A stretch of DNA of 64,000 nucleotides from Vibrio sinaloensis (GCF_023195835.1 NZ_CP096199.1:930001-994000), one strand, 5' to 3'. Counted from the first letter of the stretch, positions 1 to 12,844 are shown. Numbers and translations are program-made. Notes: generated by a model not told the origin, from the letters alone.

Positions 1-492
1 TTAAACAGTGACTTCGGGCTTGGTTTGCGAGCTACTGGCGTTAATGCACGTATGGTCTCAGCTCAGGGAGCAAGCACGGCGTTTTATACCTATTTTGGCT
101 TGGCGTTATCCAATGGTTTTGTCGGCTTTGCTGGTGCGCTATTTGCACAGACTAACAGTTTTGCCGACGTGACATCAGGGGTGGGGACTATCGTGGTAGG
201 GCTTGCTGCGGTTATTTTGGGTCAAACGTTAATCCCCGGGCGCAAGATCTGGGTTGCAGTACTCGCGGTGATTGTCGGTTCGGTGTTGTATCGCCTTGCA
301 GTGGCATTTGCACTCAGTACTGGAATGTTTGGCCTGCAAGCCTCTGACTTGAATTTGGTGACGGCTGTGCTTGTGGCGATTGCCCTCATTGCGCCTAAGA
401 TCAAAGGCAACCTAAAAGCAAAAAAGCGTAGTACTCCTGCTCAGAGTAAAGAGGCAGCGAAGCAGGCTAGAGAGTCAGGAGAGACCGCATGA
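1..492 (+). CDS. ABC transporter permease, 3' part
   Basis: The reading frame is open from the first base, so the gene starts outside the window and only the last 163 residues are present. They are hydrophobic, with several membrane-spanning stretches, and end in a basic Lys/Ala-rich cytoplasmic tail. The gene overlaps the following ATPase gene by four bases (ATGA), which indicates translational coupling. The sequence resembles permeases of the branched-chain amino acid/uncharacterised ABC type that pair with periplasmic binding proteins. The substrate cannot be told from the sequence, and the binding-protein gene is probably just upstream. Confidence 0.8.
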   Translation, partial: LNSDFGLGLRATGVNARMVSAQGASTAFYTYFGLALSNGFVGFAGALFAQTNSFADVTSGVGTIVVGLAAVILGQTLIPGRKIWVAVLAVIVGSVLYRLAVAFALSTGMFGLQASDLNLVTAVLVAIALIAPKIKGNLKAKKRSTPAQSKEAAKQARESGETA

Positions 493-1283
493 TACGTTTA
501 CAAGATATTCAAGTCACATTCAATCCAGGTACGATATTAGAAAACAGAGCGCTACGCGGGGTAACACTGGAGGTACCTGAGCATCAATTTTTGACTGTGA
601 TCGGCTCAAACGGCGCGGGGAAGTCCACCTTGTTAGGGGCAGTTACAGGAGAAACCCCGATGGTAGGTGGCAAGGTTATCATTGATGAGTTTGATGTGAC
701 CAAGCAAACCGTAGACCAGCGCGCTAAACAGTGCGCTCGCGTGTTTCAAGACCCGCTAGCGGGCACTTGTGGTGACTTAACCATCGAAGAGAATATGGCG
801 CTGGCTTATATGCGTGGTAAATCTCGCGGTTGGAGCTTATCTTTATCGAGTCAGCGACGTAAGTTGTTTCAAGAGCGAATCAGCATACTCGGTTTAGGGC
901 TTGAAGATAGACTCGGCGACAGTATCGGTCTGCTCTCAGGCGGTCAACGTCAAGCTGTAAGCCTAGTGATGGCTACCTTGTCCGATAGTAAACTTCTGTT
1001 GCTAGATGAGCATACTGCGGCACTCGATCCGCGTATGGCAGCGTTTATCATCGATCTGACCAAGAAAATTGTTGCCGAGTTCAATTTGACCGTAATGATG
1101 GTGACTCATTCGATGAAAGATGCGCTCGCCTGTGGCGATCGTACCGTCATGCTCCATCAAGGTGAGATTGTACTCGATGTGGCAGGAGAGCAGCGTGCCA
1201 ATATGCAAGTGCCTGATCTTTTGGAGATGTTTTCCAAGGTGCGTGGCGAAGAGCTGGCGGATGACAGTTTATTGTTAAATTGA
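489..1283 (+). CDS. ABC transporter ATP-binding protein
   Basis: This is the energy-coupling subunit (264 aa) for the preceding permease. Walker A GSNGAGKS lies at residues 39-46, the signature LSGGQ near 149-153, and Walker B LLLLDE near 169-174, followed by the D-loop and a switch histidine in MVTHSM. The start codon overlaps the permease stop. The length is typical of a single-domain ABC ATPase. Import of a small solute is inferred from the permease type, and the substrate is unknown. A strong hairpin with a T-tract lies about 70 bases downstream and probably ends the operon. Confidence 0.9.
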   Translation: MIRLQDIQVTFNPGTILENRALRGVTLEVPEHQFLTVIGSNGAGKSTLLGAVTGETPMVGGKVIIDEFDVTKQTVDQRAKQCARVFQDPLAGTCGDLTIEENMALAYMRGKSRGWSLSLSSQRRKLFQERISILGLGLEDRLGDSIGLLSGGQRQAVSLVMATLSDSKLLLLDEHTAALDPRMAAFIIDLTKKIVAEFNLTVMMVTHSMKDALACGDRTVMLHQGEIVLDVAGEQRANMQVPDLLEMFSKVRGEELADDSLLLN

Positions 1284-1310
1284 TCGATAGCTGACGTAAT
1301 AAATGATTAT

Positions 1311-1324
1311 CAAACTATAGTTTG
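1311..1324. promoter_or_regulatory. 14-bp perfect palindrome
   Basis: CAAACTATAGTTTG is a perfect inverted repeat between the ABC operon and the diguanylate cyclase gene. It could be an operator or a small hairpin. No known regulator consensus is recognised. Confidence 0.3.
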
Positions 1325-1355
1325 TGTCACACTCAGTCTTATTCACTAGAGTGAT

Positions 1356-1391
1356 GCCTATCTATACTATGGCAGTATAGATAGGCGTTTT
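1356..1391 (+). terminator. Intrinsic terminator after ABC operon
   Basis: There is a 13-bp perfect stem (1356-1368 with 1374-1386) and a 5-nt loop, followed by GTTTTT. It lies only about 17 bases before the start of the next gene, so it may also act as an attenuator on that gene. Confidence 0.8.
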
Positions 1392-1407
1392 TGCAATAAG
1401 GATGGTA

Positions 1408-2865
1408 ATGCAGGCTTCTCGGCACTTTAGCCTCGTGTTCGTTTTATTGATGCCAATGGCGCTGGTATTAGTATTTGTGGCACTGATGGTCAAAAATCAT
1501 AACGATGCGATGAATCGTGAGTTGGACGATGAGTATCAGCGCATTCACACGGCACTCTCTCGTTCGGCTCGGGTGCTGTCAGCAATTGATTACAGCTTTT
1601 CCAATTATGCTAAGTCGAACTTTATCTGGTTAATCGACCACAACAAAAAAGTGGTGGAAGGCACCTGTCAAATGTGGCCAATTGATGCGCTGTTGCGAGC
1701 AGATGGCAAAAGTAACATCCCTGCCATTGATATTAATTACATGCTAGTGGGGGACGCGGAGTTGTGCGATCCACAAAGTGACATGTATCAGCGGATAAGT
1801 AACCAAGTTTCGCTCGCGCCAGTCCTATCATTTTTACATGATATCGATGAATTTGTGTTGGGGATTCACTATATCGATCGTGAGGGCTATGTTATGTCCT
1901 CCCCAGATACCTACGCGAAAACCATCACCAAACAATTACTTGAAACCCTTAAAGCGCGGCCCTTTTGGCAACGTACTAGCCACAATAGAGATCTGATCAC
2001 GTTATCTGGACCTGCTCAGGTGGACATCACCAGTCAAGCTGTTATGGGCTTGTCGATGGCGGTGTTCAATCAAGATGTGCATCAAGGCATTCTCTCGTTA
2101 GATATCGACGCAAATACGATTCTGGCCAATCATAATCGCCTCGCGGGAGAGATCGGCTTGATTGATTCGACAGCAGCCGAGCTTCCGCTTAATGCGCTTA
2201 GGGTGGAGCAATTTGCCTTTGAGGGGATAGCAGAGCCTTATATGGTGTTTTACATGACCGATTGGCCGAGAGAATTACGTCATTTCTTTTTTCAGTACCG
2301 CAATAGTCTTGCGGTCAGCGGTTTCATTTATCTCTTCTTGGTTGTGATCTTATTTTTTATCAATACTCGCCATGAACGGCGGTACTTCAAGCAGCTTGCT
2401 GCAAAAGACCCAATGACGGGCCTGCTTAATCGAAGAGGGTTAGAAAGTTATTTGGCGATGGAGCATACCGGCTCGTACATTGCTCTTGCGGTATTTGATA
2501 TTGATAACTTTAAGTCAATCAATGATACCTACGGTCATGATGTTGGCGATCAAGTCATTATTTACATGGCCAACAAACTCAGTGCCTGCATTCGAAATAG
2601 TGATGCTGCTGCGCGGATTGGTGGTGAAGAGTTCGTGATCTTTATGACCGGCAGCGATATTGAGCCACTTAAAGTGGGTTTGCAGAGAGTGTTAGAGGCA
2701 GTGCGCGAAGATTCCACTCAGGTTCTGGAATTAGGCTTTACCATTTCTGGCGGGGCGGAAATCGTCAGCGGCGACACTCACTTGAACTTTGAGCGCTTGT
2801 TTAAAGCCGCTGATGAAAAACTCTACCATGCCAAGACCCACGGTAAAAACCAGATTGTATTTTAG
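1408..2865 (+). CDS. Membrane-bound GGDEF diguanylate cyclase
   Basis: The 485-aa protein probably makes cyclic di-GMP. It has an N-terminal membrane helix (about residues 10-30), a periplasmic sensor region of roughly 260 residues, and a second membrane helix near 300-320. The C-terminal GGDEF domain carries an intact GGEEF active-site motif near residue 405. I see no clear RxxD inhibitory site. The start at 1408 is preferred over the ATG at 1402 because TAAGGA (1397-1402) then sits five bases upstream, whereas it would overlap the earlier ATG. The ligand of the periplasmic domain is unknown. The gene sits directly behind a terminator hairpin. Confidence 0.88.
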   Translation: MQASRHFSLVFVLLMPMALVLVFVALMVKNHNDAMNRELDDEYQRIHTALSRSARVLSAIDYSFSNYAKSNFIWLIDHNKKVVEGTCQMWPIDALLRADGKSNIPAIDINYMLVGDAELCDPQSDMYQRISNQVSLAPVLSFLHDIDEFVLGIHYIDREGYVMSSPDTYAKTITKQLLETLKARPFWQRTSHNRDLITLSGPAQVDITSQAVMGLSMAVFNQDVHQGILSLDIDANTILANHNRLAGEIGLIDSTAAELPLNALRVEQFAFEGIAEPYMVFYMTDWPRELRHFFFQYRNSLAVSGFIYLFLVVILFFINTRHERRYFKQLAAKDPMTGLLNRRGLESYLAMEHTGSYIALAVFDIDNFKSINDTYGHDVGDQVIIYMANKLSACIRNSDAAARIGGEEFVIFMTGSDIEPLKVGLQRVLEAVREDSTQVLELGFTISGGAEIVSGDTHLNFERLFKAADEKLYHAKTHGKNQIVF

Positions 2866-2883
2866 GCCTATGGTCAACAGATC

Positions 2884-3837
2884 CTAGTGGCTGGTTAATT
2901 CATCACGATAACGGGTGATGTGCTCAACGATAGGGGCGGCTTTGTTGAACGTACGGATCTCGCGAAACAGCTCGGCTGCCTGCGGGTATTGCTGACGCAG
3001 GTACGAGAACCATTGCTTGACTCGGTTAGGGTAGTATAAACCTTTATCCCCCTTCATTTCGTATTGCGAGTAGACCAAAAGCAACTCCACAACCTCAAAC
3101 CAAGGCATGATGGCGTGGTTATGTTTGACGACGTTACCTAGGTTTGGCACGTTGAAGGCGCCGCGACAGACCATCAACGAGTCAACGCCCGTGGTGTCAA
3201 TGCAGGCTTGACCATCTTGATAATTCCAGATTTCTCCATTGGCGATCAGCGGAATGGTAAATCGCTGGCGAATCTGGTTGATATAGTCCCACTTGATCTC
3301 ACTGGCTTTGTATCCCCCGGTCTTAGTTCGCGCATGAACCGTCAATTCGTTTGCGCCCGCAGACTGGACTGCATCGACGATTTCGAAACAGTCTTCAGGG
3401 TTATCCCAGCCGAGACGTATTTTGGCTGTGACAGGGATGGATGAAGGGACCGCATCACGACACGCTTTCACCACGTTATGGATCAGTTCTGGGTGTTGCA
3501 GTAGCGCCGCACCGCCTTTACTTTTGTTGACCAGCTTTGCAGGGCAGCCAAAGTTTAAGTCGATGCCGCGAGCGCCAAGATGCGCAGCGCGAATCGCGTT
3601 CTGTGCCATCCAGTGTGGGTCTTGACCAAGCAATTGAATATGGACCGGCACCCCTGATTTGGTTTGCGAGCCCTGTTGAAGCTCGGGACACAAACGATAG
3701 AACACATGATCAGGCAGCAATTGATCGACAACACGGACAAACTCTGTCACGCAAAGGTCGTAGTCATTGATGTCGGTTAGGATCTCTCGCATCAAATGGT
3801 CTAGCACACCCTCCATAGGGCCCAAAACAACTCGCAT
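2884..3837 (-). CDS. dusC: tRNA-dihydrouridine(16) synthase DusC
   Basis: The 317-aa FMN enzyme reduces uridine 16 in the tRNA D-loop. The N-terminus [13 protein letters not shown] is typical of DusC rather than DusA or DusB. The catalytic cysteine is in NFGCPAK (Cys98), and the TIM barrel is followed by the C-terminal helical recognition domain. The length matches E. coli DusC closely. The gene is divergent from the SEC-C protein gene and convergent with the diguanylate cyclase gene, with 18 bases between the two stop codons. Confidence 0.93.
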   Translation of the reverse strand: MRVVLGPMEGVLDHLMREILTDINDYDLCVTEFVRVVDQLLPDHVFYRLCPELQQGSQTKSGVPVHIQLLGQDPHWMAQNAIRAAHLGARGIDLNFGCPAKLVNKSKGGAALLQHPELIHNVVKACRDAVPSSIPVTAKIRLGWDNPEDCFEIVDAVQSAGANELTVHARTKTGGYKASEIKWDYINQIRQRFTIPLIANGEIWNYQDGQACIDTTGVDSLMVCRGAFNVPNLGNVVKHNHAIMPWFEVVELLLVYSQYEMKGDKGLYYPNRVKQWFSYLRQQYPQAAELFREIRTFNKAAPIVEHITRYRDELTSH

Positions 3838-3943
3838 AATAAAACGTCTCCAAATCGGGAGGCGTGATTTTAGAAGCTTGACCGCAAAATGTCATCCCTA
3901 TTCATGACGCAGAAGCGATTCTGAGCCTAATCCTAGAGATGCC

Positions 3944-3973
3944 GTGACCCTGTGCACTGCATCAGGTTATAAT
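3944..3973 (+). promoter_or_regulatory. Sigma70-like promoter of SEC-C gene
   Basis: GTGACC (3944-3949), an 18-bp spacer and TATAAT (3968-3973) place the transcription start near 3980. This makes the GTG at 3944 an unlikely start codon and favours the ATG at 4004. A 12-bp palindrome, TAATCTAGATTA, lies at 3988-3999 in the putative leader. Confidence 0.55.
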
Positions 3974-4003
3974 AGCGAAAACAACGTTAATCTAGATTAC
4001 CGC

Positions 4004-4615
4004 ATGAACTACTCACTTCTTACCCTTGCACAGCCTCTCTGCGATGAGACCTCTTATTACCTAGAGGGCGTCACTTTTGCTGCGAACCTAGCGACTAAAC
4101 CGACAGCCCCTGAAACTTGGTTGAGCGACATTTTTGGCGACCAAGCCAGTGCGGTTAAAACCGAGGTTGAGCAGCACATCACTCAACAATATCAGTTTCT
4201 TAAAGCGAGCGAGTACTCACTGCTAGGTTTACTGGAACCTACTTCGTCCAAGGAACAGTTGGCGGACTTTGCCGAAGGTTTTATGACCCTATGGCCAGAG
4301 ATTGAACCACAATGGGCAAAGATTTCTCTCTCTGATGGAACGATGCGTATGTTGCAGGCTATGCTCACCACGTTTATGTTGGCGATCGACCAAGAGCAAA
4401 CCCAGCAGCAGATGCGCCAAGCAGGCGTTGAGCAGCCGCCAGAGTTGGATAATTTGTTACCTCAACTTGATCTGATGATGTCTGAGGTGGCACAAGCAGC
4501 CGACGAAGCAATGGTGGGCGCTAAAGCTCAGAGTGTGAATCCTTATAAGCAGATAGGCCGCAATGATTCTTGTCCTTGTGGCAGTGGCAAAAAGTTTAAG
4601 CAGTGCTGTGGTTAA
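4004..4615 (+). CDS. YecA/UPF0149-type protein with SEC-C motif
   Basis: The 203-aa protein has an N-terminal helical YecA-like domain and a C-terminal SEC-C zinc motif (IGRNDSCPCGSGKKFKQCCG, last 20 residues) like that at the end of SecA. SEC-C motifs bind zinc and often mediate contact with SecB or ribosomes, but the role of this family is poorly known. The longer frame from 3944 would place the start inside the likely promoter, so 4004 was chosen. No good Shine-Dalgarno sequence is visible before it, and the exact start is uncertain. Confidence 0.75.
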   Translation: MNYSLLTLAQPLCDETSYYLEGVTFAANLATKPTAPETWLSDIFGDQASAVKTEVEQHITQQYQFLKASEYSLLGLLEPTSSKEQLADFAEGFMTLWPEIEPQWAKISLSDGTMRMLQAMLTTFMLAIDQEQTQQQMRQAGVEQPPELDNLLPQLDLMMSEVAQAADEAMVGAKAQSVNPYKQIGRNDSCPCGSGKKFKQCCG

Positions 4616-4714
4616 TGACATCGACTAGCGAACAAAGTTGACCTTTCTCGGTCAAACGTGATGATAAAGCAAGATATAAACAAGTAGAACGAGCTGAATT
4701 AGGATAATCACAAC

Positions 4715-5311
4715 ATGAAAAAATTCGCTGCCCTATTGATGATGAGCTTTACTGCTCTGGCTGCACCTAAAGACGAACTGAACCAAAGATTGCAAATGAA
4801 TGATGGGTTCAGTGCTGACTTTAGCCAACAGCTAGTGAGCCCTGACGGCGACATTGTGATGGAGGGAGAAGGGCAAGTTGAGATTGCGCGGCCGAGCCTA
4901 TTTCGCTGGACCACTACCGCACCGGATGAAAACGTACTGGTATCAGATGGTGAGAGCCTATGGTACTACAGCCCTTTTATCGAACAGGTGAGTATATACT
5001 GGCAAGAGCAGGCGACGGAGCAAACTCCGTTTGTGTTGTTAACCCGAAACCGTGCCAGTGATTGGGATAACTATTCTGTCGAGCAGCAAGGGGACACCTT
5101 CACCTTAACGCCGACGGCAATTGATAGCAATCAGGGGCAGTTCAAGCTAAAAATTGACGCCTCGGGCGCAGTCCAAGGTTTTAGTGTCATCGAACAAGAT
5201 GGACAGCAAAGCAACTTTTCTTTCAAAAATATCAACCTCACTAAACCCAATGCAGAGCGATTTCAGTTTGTCATCCCGCAAGGGGTAGAGGTTGATGACC
5301 AAAGGAACTGA
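4715..5311 (+). CDS. lolA: Outer-membrane lipoprotein carrier LolA
   Basis: This periplasmic chaperone takes lipoproteins released by LolCDE to LolB at the outer membrane. The 198-aa precursor starts [16 protein letters not shown], a signal peptide with a probable cleavage before APKDEL. The body matches LolA in length and in motifs such as FSADFSQQ and RPSLFRW. The next gene, rarA, starts two bases after the stop, so the two are cotranscribed, as in other gamma-proteobacteria. Confidence 0.93.
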   Translation: MKKFAALLMMSFTALAAPKDELNQRLQMNDGFSADFSQQLVSPDGDIVMEGEGQVEIARPSLFRWTTTAPDENVLVSDGESLWYYSPFIEQVSIYWQEQATEQTPFVLLTRNRASDWDNYSVEQQGDTFTLTPTAIDSNQGQFKLKIDASGAVQGFSVIEQDGQQSNFSFKNINLTKPNAERFQFVIPQGVEVDDQRN

Positions 5312-5313
5312 TT

Positions 5314-6660
5314 GTGAGTAACTACTCATTTGATTTCTCTGGAGACGAAGATTTTCGCCCCCTTGCGGCAAGAATGCGTCCTCAGACGCTCGACCAATAT
5401 ATAGGCCAGCAGCATATTGTTGGTCCGGGCAAGCCGTTAAGACGGGCGCTTGAGGCCGGACATTTGCACTCGATGATCTTGTGGGGCCCACCAGGAACAG
5501 GAAAAACCACGCTTGCCGAAGTCGCGGCCAACTATGCCAATGCCGAAGTTGAGCGGGTTTCAGCAGTGACCTCTGGCGTAAAAGAAATTCGTGCCGCGAT
5601 TGAGAGAGCGCGTGAGAATAAACGAGCAGGGCATCGAACAATACTGTTTGTCGATGAGGTCCATCGTTTCAATAAATCTCAGCAAGACGCCTTTCTGCCG
5701 CACATTGAAGATGGGACAGTGACCTTTATCGGCGCGACCACAGAGAACCCCTCGTTCGAACTGAACAATGCATTACTGTCACGTGCCCGAGTGTACAAAC
5801 TGACCTCATTGGCCAGTCAAGACATCAGGCAAGCACTTGAACAAGCGATCAATGATAAAGAGCGCGGTCTGGGCGCAGTATCGGCGCAGTTTGTTGACGA
5901 TGTGCTTGACCGTCTGGCGGAACTGGTCAATGGCGATGCGCGAATGTCATTGAACTATCTCGAGCTGCTCTATGATATGGCAGAGGAAGATCAACAAGGC
6001 ATCAAGCAACTGACGTTACCGCTTTTGGCGGAAGTGGCGGGTGAGAAGGTATCGCGTTTCGATAATAAAGGTGACATCTGGTACGACTTAATCTCCGCCC
6101 TGCATAAATCAATTCGAGGTTCTAACCCAGATGCCGCTCTGTATTGGGCTGCAAGAATGATCGCAGCGGGATGCGATCCTTTGTACATTGCTCGCCGTTT
6201 ACTGGCTATCGCATCAGAAGATGTGGGCAATGCGGATCCGCGCGCGATGCAGGTGGCGCTTTCAGCTTGGGATTGCTTCACCCGAGTTGGCCCGGCTGAA
6301 GGAGAGCGAGCGATCGCTCAGGCGATTGTTTACTTGGCTTGTGCGCCAAAAAGCAACGCTGTGTATACCGCTTGGAAGCAAGCGCTTAACGATGCCCATA
6401 ACCTCCCAGAGTACGAGGTGCCGCCACATCTGCGTAATGCGCCAACGAGCCTGATGAAGGATTTAGGCTACGGTGCGGAGTATCGTTATGCCCATGACGA
6501 ACCCGGCGCGTATGCGGCTGGAGAACGCTATTTCCCACCAGAAATCGCTCAGACTCGCTACTATCAACCGACTAACCGAGGGTTAGAAACCAAAATTGGT
6601 GAAAAGTTAGATTACTTGGCTAGTTTAGACGCAAAAAGCCCACAAAAGCGCTATGAATAA
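5314..6660 (+). CDS. rarA: Replication-associated recombination protein RarA
   Basis: The 448-aa AAA+ ATPase of the RarA/MgsA/WRNIP1 family acts at stalled replication forks and is related to clamp loaders. Walker A GPPGTGKT is at residues 58-65 and Walker [11 protein letters not shown] near 109-118. Sensor 1 ([10 protein letters not shown]) and the C-terminal tetramerisation region follow. It starts with GTG two bases after lolA. The lolA-rarA-serS order is a common gamma-proteobacterial arrangement. Confidence 0.93.
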   Translation: MSNYSFDFSGDEDFRPLAARMRPQTLDQYIGQQHIVGPGKPLRRALEAGHLHSMILWGPPGTGKTTLAEVAANYANAEVERVSAVTSGVKEIRAAIERARENKRAGHRTILFVDEVHRFNKSQQDAFLPHIEDGTVTFIGATTENPSFELNNALLSRARVYKLTSLASQDIRQALEQAINDKERGLGAVSAQFVDDVLDRLAELVNGDARMSLNYLELLYDMAEEDQQGIKQLTLPLLAEVAGEKVSRFDNKGDIWYDLISALHKSIRGSNPDAALYWAARMIAAGCDPLYIARRLLAIASEDVGNADPRAMQVALSAWDCFTRVGPAEGERAIAQAIVYLACAPKSNAVYTAWKQALNDAHNLPEYEVPPHLRNAPTSLMKDLGYGAEYRYAHDEPGAYAAGERYFPPEIAQTRYYQPTNRGLETKIGEKLDYLASLDAKSPQKRYE

Positions 6661-6699
6661 GCTTCCATTTTAGATACATTTATTCGGTTAATATTTTTA

Positions 6700-6724
6700 G
6701 CGTTTGAGCACGATGCTCAAGCGC
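6700..6724 (+). other. Hairpin in rarA-serS spacer
   Basis: An 11-bp stem (6700-6710 with 6714-6724, one G-U pair) closes a 3-nt loop. No T-tract follows, so it is not a classic intrinsic terminator. It could stabilise RNA ends or affect serS translation. Confidence 0.45.
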
Positions 6725-6738
6725 CACTTCACAACTAA

Positions 6739-8064
<1,326 letters not shown>

Positions 8065-8099
8065 TCGAAAGGTTCGTTTGGTCGAAACATGAAATAGAT

Positions 8100-8128
8100 A
8101 AAAGGCGACTCATTGAGTCGCCTTTTTA
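8100..8128 (+). terminator. Terminator of serS
   Basis: AAAGGCGACTCA pairs with TGAGTCGCCTTT and runs into TTTTT. Confidence 0.85.
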
Positions 8129-8220
8129 GTAGGCGCTCGTCTATTGATGATTTAGTGACAAAATGTGCTTACACTTCGAGAGAAAGTGAATACTTCTCGT
8201 TTCTAGAATAATTATCCTAA

Positions 8221-9762
<1,542 letters not shown>

Positions 9763-9768
9763 CGCCAA

Positions 9769-9793
9769 AAGGCGGCCTGACTGGCCGCCTTGC
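9769..9793. terminator. Bidirectional terminator, aminopeptidase/ansA
   Basis: A 9-bp GC-rich stem AAGGCGGCC/GGCCGCCTT with a 5-nt loop lies between convergent genes. The T-tract is short on the plus strand and slightly better (TTTT) on the minus strand. Confidence 0.65.
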
Positions 9794-9835
9794 TGAGACG
9801 CGTTAATGATACTGAGGCCTCTCTCCGGTGAACAC

Positions 9836-10852
9836 CTATATACTCATTTCACCGCGCAGCACTTGCTGCATCTGCACTTTTACTTGTTCGTAGCTTAAGC
9901 CTTGGCTGAGTAAGTAGTGCAGCTTAGCTAGCGCGGCTTCAGGTGTCATATCGTAGCCGCTGATTACCCCAGCTTCTGCTAACGCACAGCCAGTGGCATA
10001 GCCGCCCATGTTCACTTTACCCGCTAAACATTGAGTGAGATTAACCACTATCACGCCGCGTTCAGAGGCATCTTTTAGATGGGCTAATAGCTCTGGATTT
10101 TGTGGTGCGTTTCCTACCCCAAAGGTCAATAAAATCATAGCGTTGACCGGTTGAAGTAGGGTGTTGCGAATCACTTCATGAGAGATGCCAGGGTACATGG
10201 TGATCACGCCAATCGGTTGTGGGGTAATGTCGTGGACCTTAAATTCACCTTGCGGTTTCGCATCGACTTGTACATCACTGCTGATCTGAATATTGATCCC
10301 AGCTTCAAGCAGTGGTGGTAGGTTTGGCGAAGTAAAGGCATTGAAGCCATCTGCATGAGATTTAGTACTGCGGTTGCCGCGCATCAGTTTGTTGTTGAAG
10401 AACAGCGTGACTTCGTTGATGGGGTAGTTAGCCGCAATATGCAAGGCATTAAGCAAATTGGCTTGTCCGTCGGAACGCAGCTCTGCAAGAGGGATTTGTG
10501 AGCCGGTTACAATCACAGGTTTGCCAAGGTTCTCTAGCATAAACGACAGCGCAGAGGCAGTGTACGCCATGGTGTCGGTACCGTGCAGGATCACAAAGCC
10601 ATCGTAGTTATCGTAGTTATCACGAATATCATCGGCAATTTGCTGCCAATCGGCAGGGGTCATATCCGAAGAGTCGATCAGAGGATCGTATTCATGAATC
10701 GTAAACTCTGGCATTTCAGGGCGGTGGAACTCAGGCATACTTGCGAGCTGTTTTTCCATGAAACCAGCGACGGGAACATAGCCGTGGTCATGGGACTTTT
10801 GCATTCCAATGGTACCGCCTGTGTACGCGATATAAATATGTTTTCTTGCCAT
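9836..10852 (-). CDS. ansA: Cytoplasmic L-asparaginase I
   Basis: The enzyme hydrolyses asparagine to aspartate and ammonia. The 338-aa protein has no signal peptide, which fits the low-affinity cytoplasmic type I enzyme. The nucleophile threonine is in YTGGTIGM (Thr14), and the second active-site motif HGTDTM lies near residue 90. It follows sppA with the order conserved in E. coli (sppA-ansA), but a terminator hairpin sits in the 141-bp gap. Confidence 0.95.
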   Translation of the reverse strand: MARKHIYIAYTGGTIGMQKSHDHGYVPVAGFMEKQLASMPEFHRPEMPEFTIHEYDPLIDSSDMTPADWQQIADDIRDNYDNYDGFVILHGTDTMAYTASALSFMLENLGKPVIVTGSQIPLAELRSDGQANLLNALHIAANYPINEVTLFFNNKLMRGNRSTKSHADGFNAFTSPNLPPLLEAGINIQISSDVQVDAKPQGEFKVHDITPQPIGVITMYPGISHEVIRNTLLQPVNAMILLTFGVGNAPQNPELLAHLKDASERGVIVVNLTQCLAGKVNMGGYATGCALAEAGVISGYDMTPEAALAKLHYLLSQGLSYEQVKVQMQQVLRGEMSI

Positions 10853-10916
10853 TGCTTGAAACCAGTTGTTTTGTAGGGGGAACAGAGCGAAGGATTATAG
10901 CTTAATCGAAGCCAAT

Positions 10917-10945
10917 AAAAAGGGGATCTCGCACAGGAATCCCCC
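10917..10945 (-). terminator. Terminator after sppA
   Basis: Read on the minus strand, GGGGAT pairs with ATCCCC across an 11-nt loop, followed by TTTTT. It probably limits read-through into ansA. Confidence 0.6.
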
Positions 10946-10993
10946 TCTCATCAGCGATGTAGAACAAGCGCTAAGCGCTGCGGTATACCATCG

Positions 10994-12844
10994 CTACTGA
11001 ACTTGGCAGTTGAGACAAAAGGCGTACTGACCTTTTGGATCATTAAAGCTCTGTAACAGGCTGGCATCAGCCATCACTTGATGAGCCAGTGGCGCAAGCG
11101 ACGGTGGGAGATAGCTACTGACATCAACCCCAAGCGTTACCTGAACTTGATTGATAAAGTCCTGAATAAATTGCTGCGCTGGTGAAAGCGGCTCCTCAAC
11201 CCAGTACAAGTTGTAGCTTTCAAGACTTGCGAGTTCTGCGGCTAGTAACACGGCGTCGTCAAAGTCGCCAATTTTGTCGACCAGACCAAACTTAAGCGCA
11301 TCTTGTCCGGTCCATACGCGGCCTTGAGCAACATCGTCGACTTGGTCTACAGACATATTACGTGATTGCCCCACTAAACCAATAAAGCGCTGGTAACCAT
11401 GCTCAATCCCCATCTGAAACGCTTGTGATGCGCCTTCTGAAAGACCTGTGGTTAGGCCAACATCTGAAAACGGCGAGGTGCCAACGCCATCGGTATAGAT
11501 CCCCAGCTTGTTCAACCCTTTTTCGAAGGTGGTAATAACACTGAAGATGCCAATCGATCCGGTCAAGGTCGTAGGTTGCGCGACGATGCGATCGGCACTC
11601 ATTGAGATCCAGTAACCGCCAGAGGCCGCTAAACTAGACATCGAGACCACCACGGGTTTGCCGGCCTCTTTTAATGCATCAACTTCATTGCGAATCACTT
11701 CAGACGCGAAAGCACTGCCGCCAGGGCTGTCGACTCTGAGAACGACCGCTTTAACGTCACTGTCAGTGCGTGCTTGGCGCAGTAGAGCGGCTACGGTGTC
11801 ACCACCGACAGTTCCGCGTGGCTGAGAGCCATCCATAATCGCCCCACTGGCGACCACCACGGCGATATCGTCACTGGCGAGATTAAGCTTTGGCACCATA
11901 GTGGTTTGATATTCGTAGTAATCGACATAGTTGTAACTGTCTTCGCCATTACTGCCGAATACCTCAATAAGCTCTTTACGAACTTGCTGGCGTGTGGCGA
12001 GGGTATCGACCAAACCGATATTCAGCGACAGGGCGGCTAAGTCGCCGTTATTTTGTTTTAGCAGCGTGAGGAACTCATCCATATCGGGAGTGAGCGCGTC
12101 AGGTTGCAGCTGTCTGTTGGCAGCGACATCGTCGATGTAGGCGCCCCAAAGTTGGCCTAACCAGCGAGAAGCAGACTCTTTAGCTTCGTTTGACATGTCG
12201 TCACGGACAAAGGGTTCGATCGCTGACTTGTAGGTGCCAACCCGAAATACGTGAGTGTTGACGTCGAGGTTTTCCAATAAGGTTTTGTAGTACAAAGAGT
12301 AGGCACTGTACCCTTTAAGCATCACGGCACCATCAGGCGCTAGGTAGATTTTATCTGCGTAACTGGCGAGGTAGTACTGGCTTTGATTGTACATGTCACC
12401 GATCGCGTAGATAGGCTTACCGCTGGCTTTAAACTCATTTAAGGCTTTGGCGATATAGCGCAGTTTGGTTAGGTTGGTTTCTGACATATCCCTAAGCGCT
12501 AAGACGATGCCACTAATTTTGTCATCTTGCTTAGCGTGGCGAATGGTTTCGACAATGTCGAACAACACATTTTCTTTTGGTAAATCTTGCCCAAACAGCG
12601 AGCCCGTTACCGAATCCATCGGATTCACATAGCTTGATTGTTCGACAATCGGCCCTGAAATATTGAGGATTAACGCCGATTTAGTCGGTACCGTGGGGAC
12701 GGGAGTGTCGGCACTGGTATAGAGAAAATAGATAGCGGCGATACTCGCCAGAAAAACCAAATTGACGAGCGCGATACGGATAAAGGAGATGAGTTTCCAC
12801 ACTCCTTTGAACAGCATGCCGATAAACTTAAAAATATTTTTCAT
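10994..12844 (-). CDS. sppA: Signal peptide peptidase SppA (67 kDa form)
   Basis: This membrane-anchored serine protease degrades cleaved signal peptides. The 616-aa protein has one N-terminal membrane helix (about residues 20-45) and two tandem S49 domains. The Lys/Ser dyad is split between them, with the general-base lysine in VGTYKSAIEPF and the nucleophile serine in the SLAASGGYW segment. The length matches the E. coli long form. It is divergent from fadH. Confidence 0.94.
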   Translation of the reverse strand: MKNIFKFIGMLFKGVWKLISFIRIALVNLVFLASIAAIYFLYTSADTPVPTVPTKSALILNISGPIVEQSSYVNPMDSVTGSLFGQDLPKENVLFDIVETIRHAKQDDKISGIVLALRDMSETNLTKLRYIAKALNEFKASGKPIYAIGDMYNQSQYYLASYADKIYLAPDGAVMLKGYSAYSLYYKTLLENLDVNTHVFRVGTYKSAIEPFVRDDMSNEAKESASRWLGQLWGAYIDDVAANRQLQPDALTPDMDEFLTLLKQNNGDLAALSLNIGLVDTLATRQQVRKELIEVFGSNGEDSYNYVDYYEYQTTMVPKLNLASDDIAVVVASGAIMDGSQPRGTVGGDTVAALLRQARTDSDVKAVVLRVDSPGGSAFASEVIRNEVDALKEAGKPVVVSMSSLAASGGYWISMSADRIVAQPTTLTGSIGIFSVITTFEKGLNKLGIYTDGVGTSPFSDVGLTTGLSEGASQAFQMGIEHGYQRFIGLVGQSRNMSVDQVDDVAQGRVWTGQDALKFGLVDKIGDFDDAVLLAAELASLESYNLYWVEEPLSPAQQFIQDFINQVQVTLGVDVSSYLPPSLAPLAHQVMADASLLQSFNDPKGQYAFCLNCQVQ

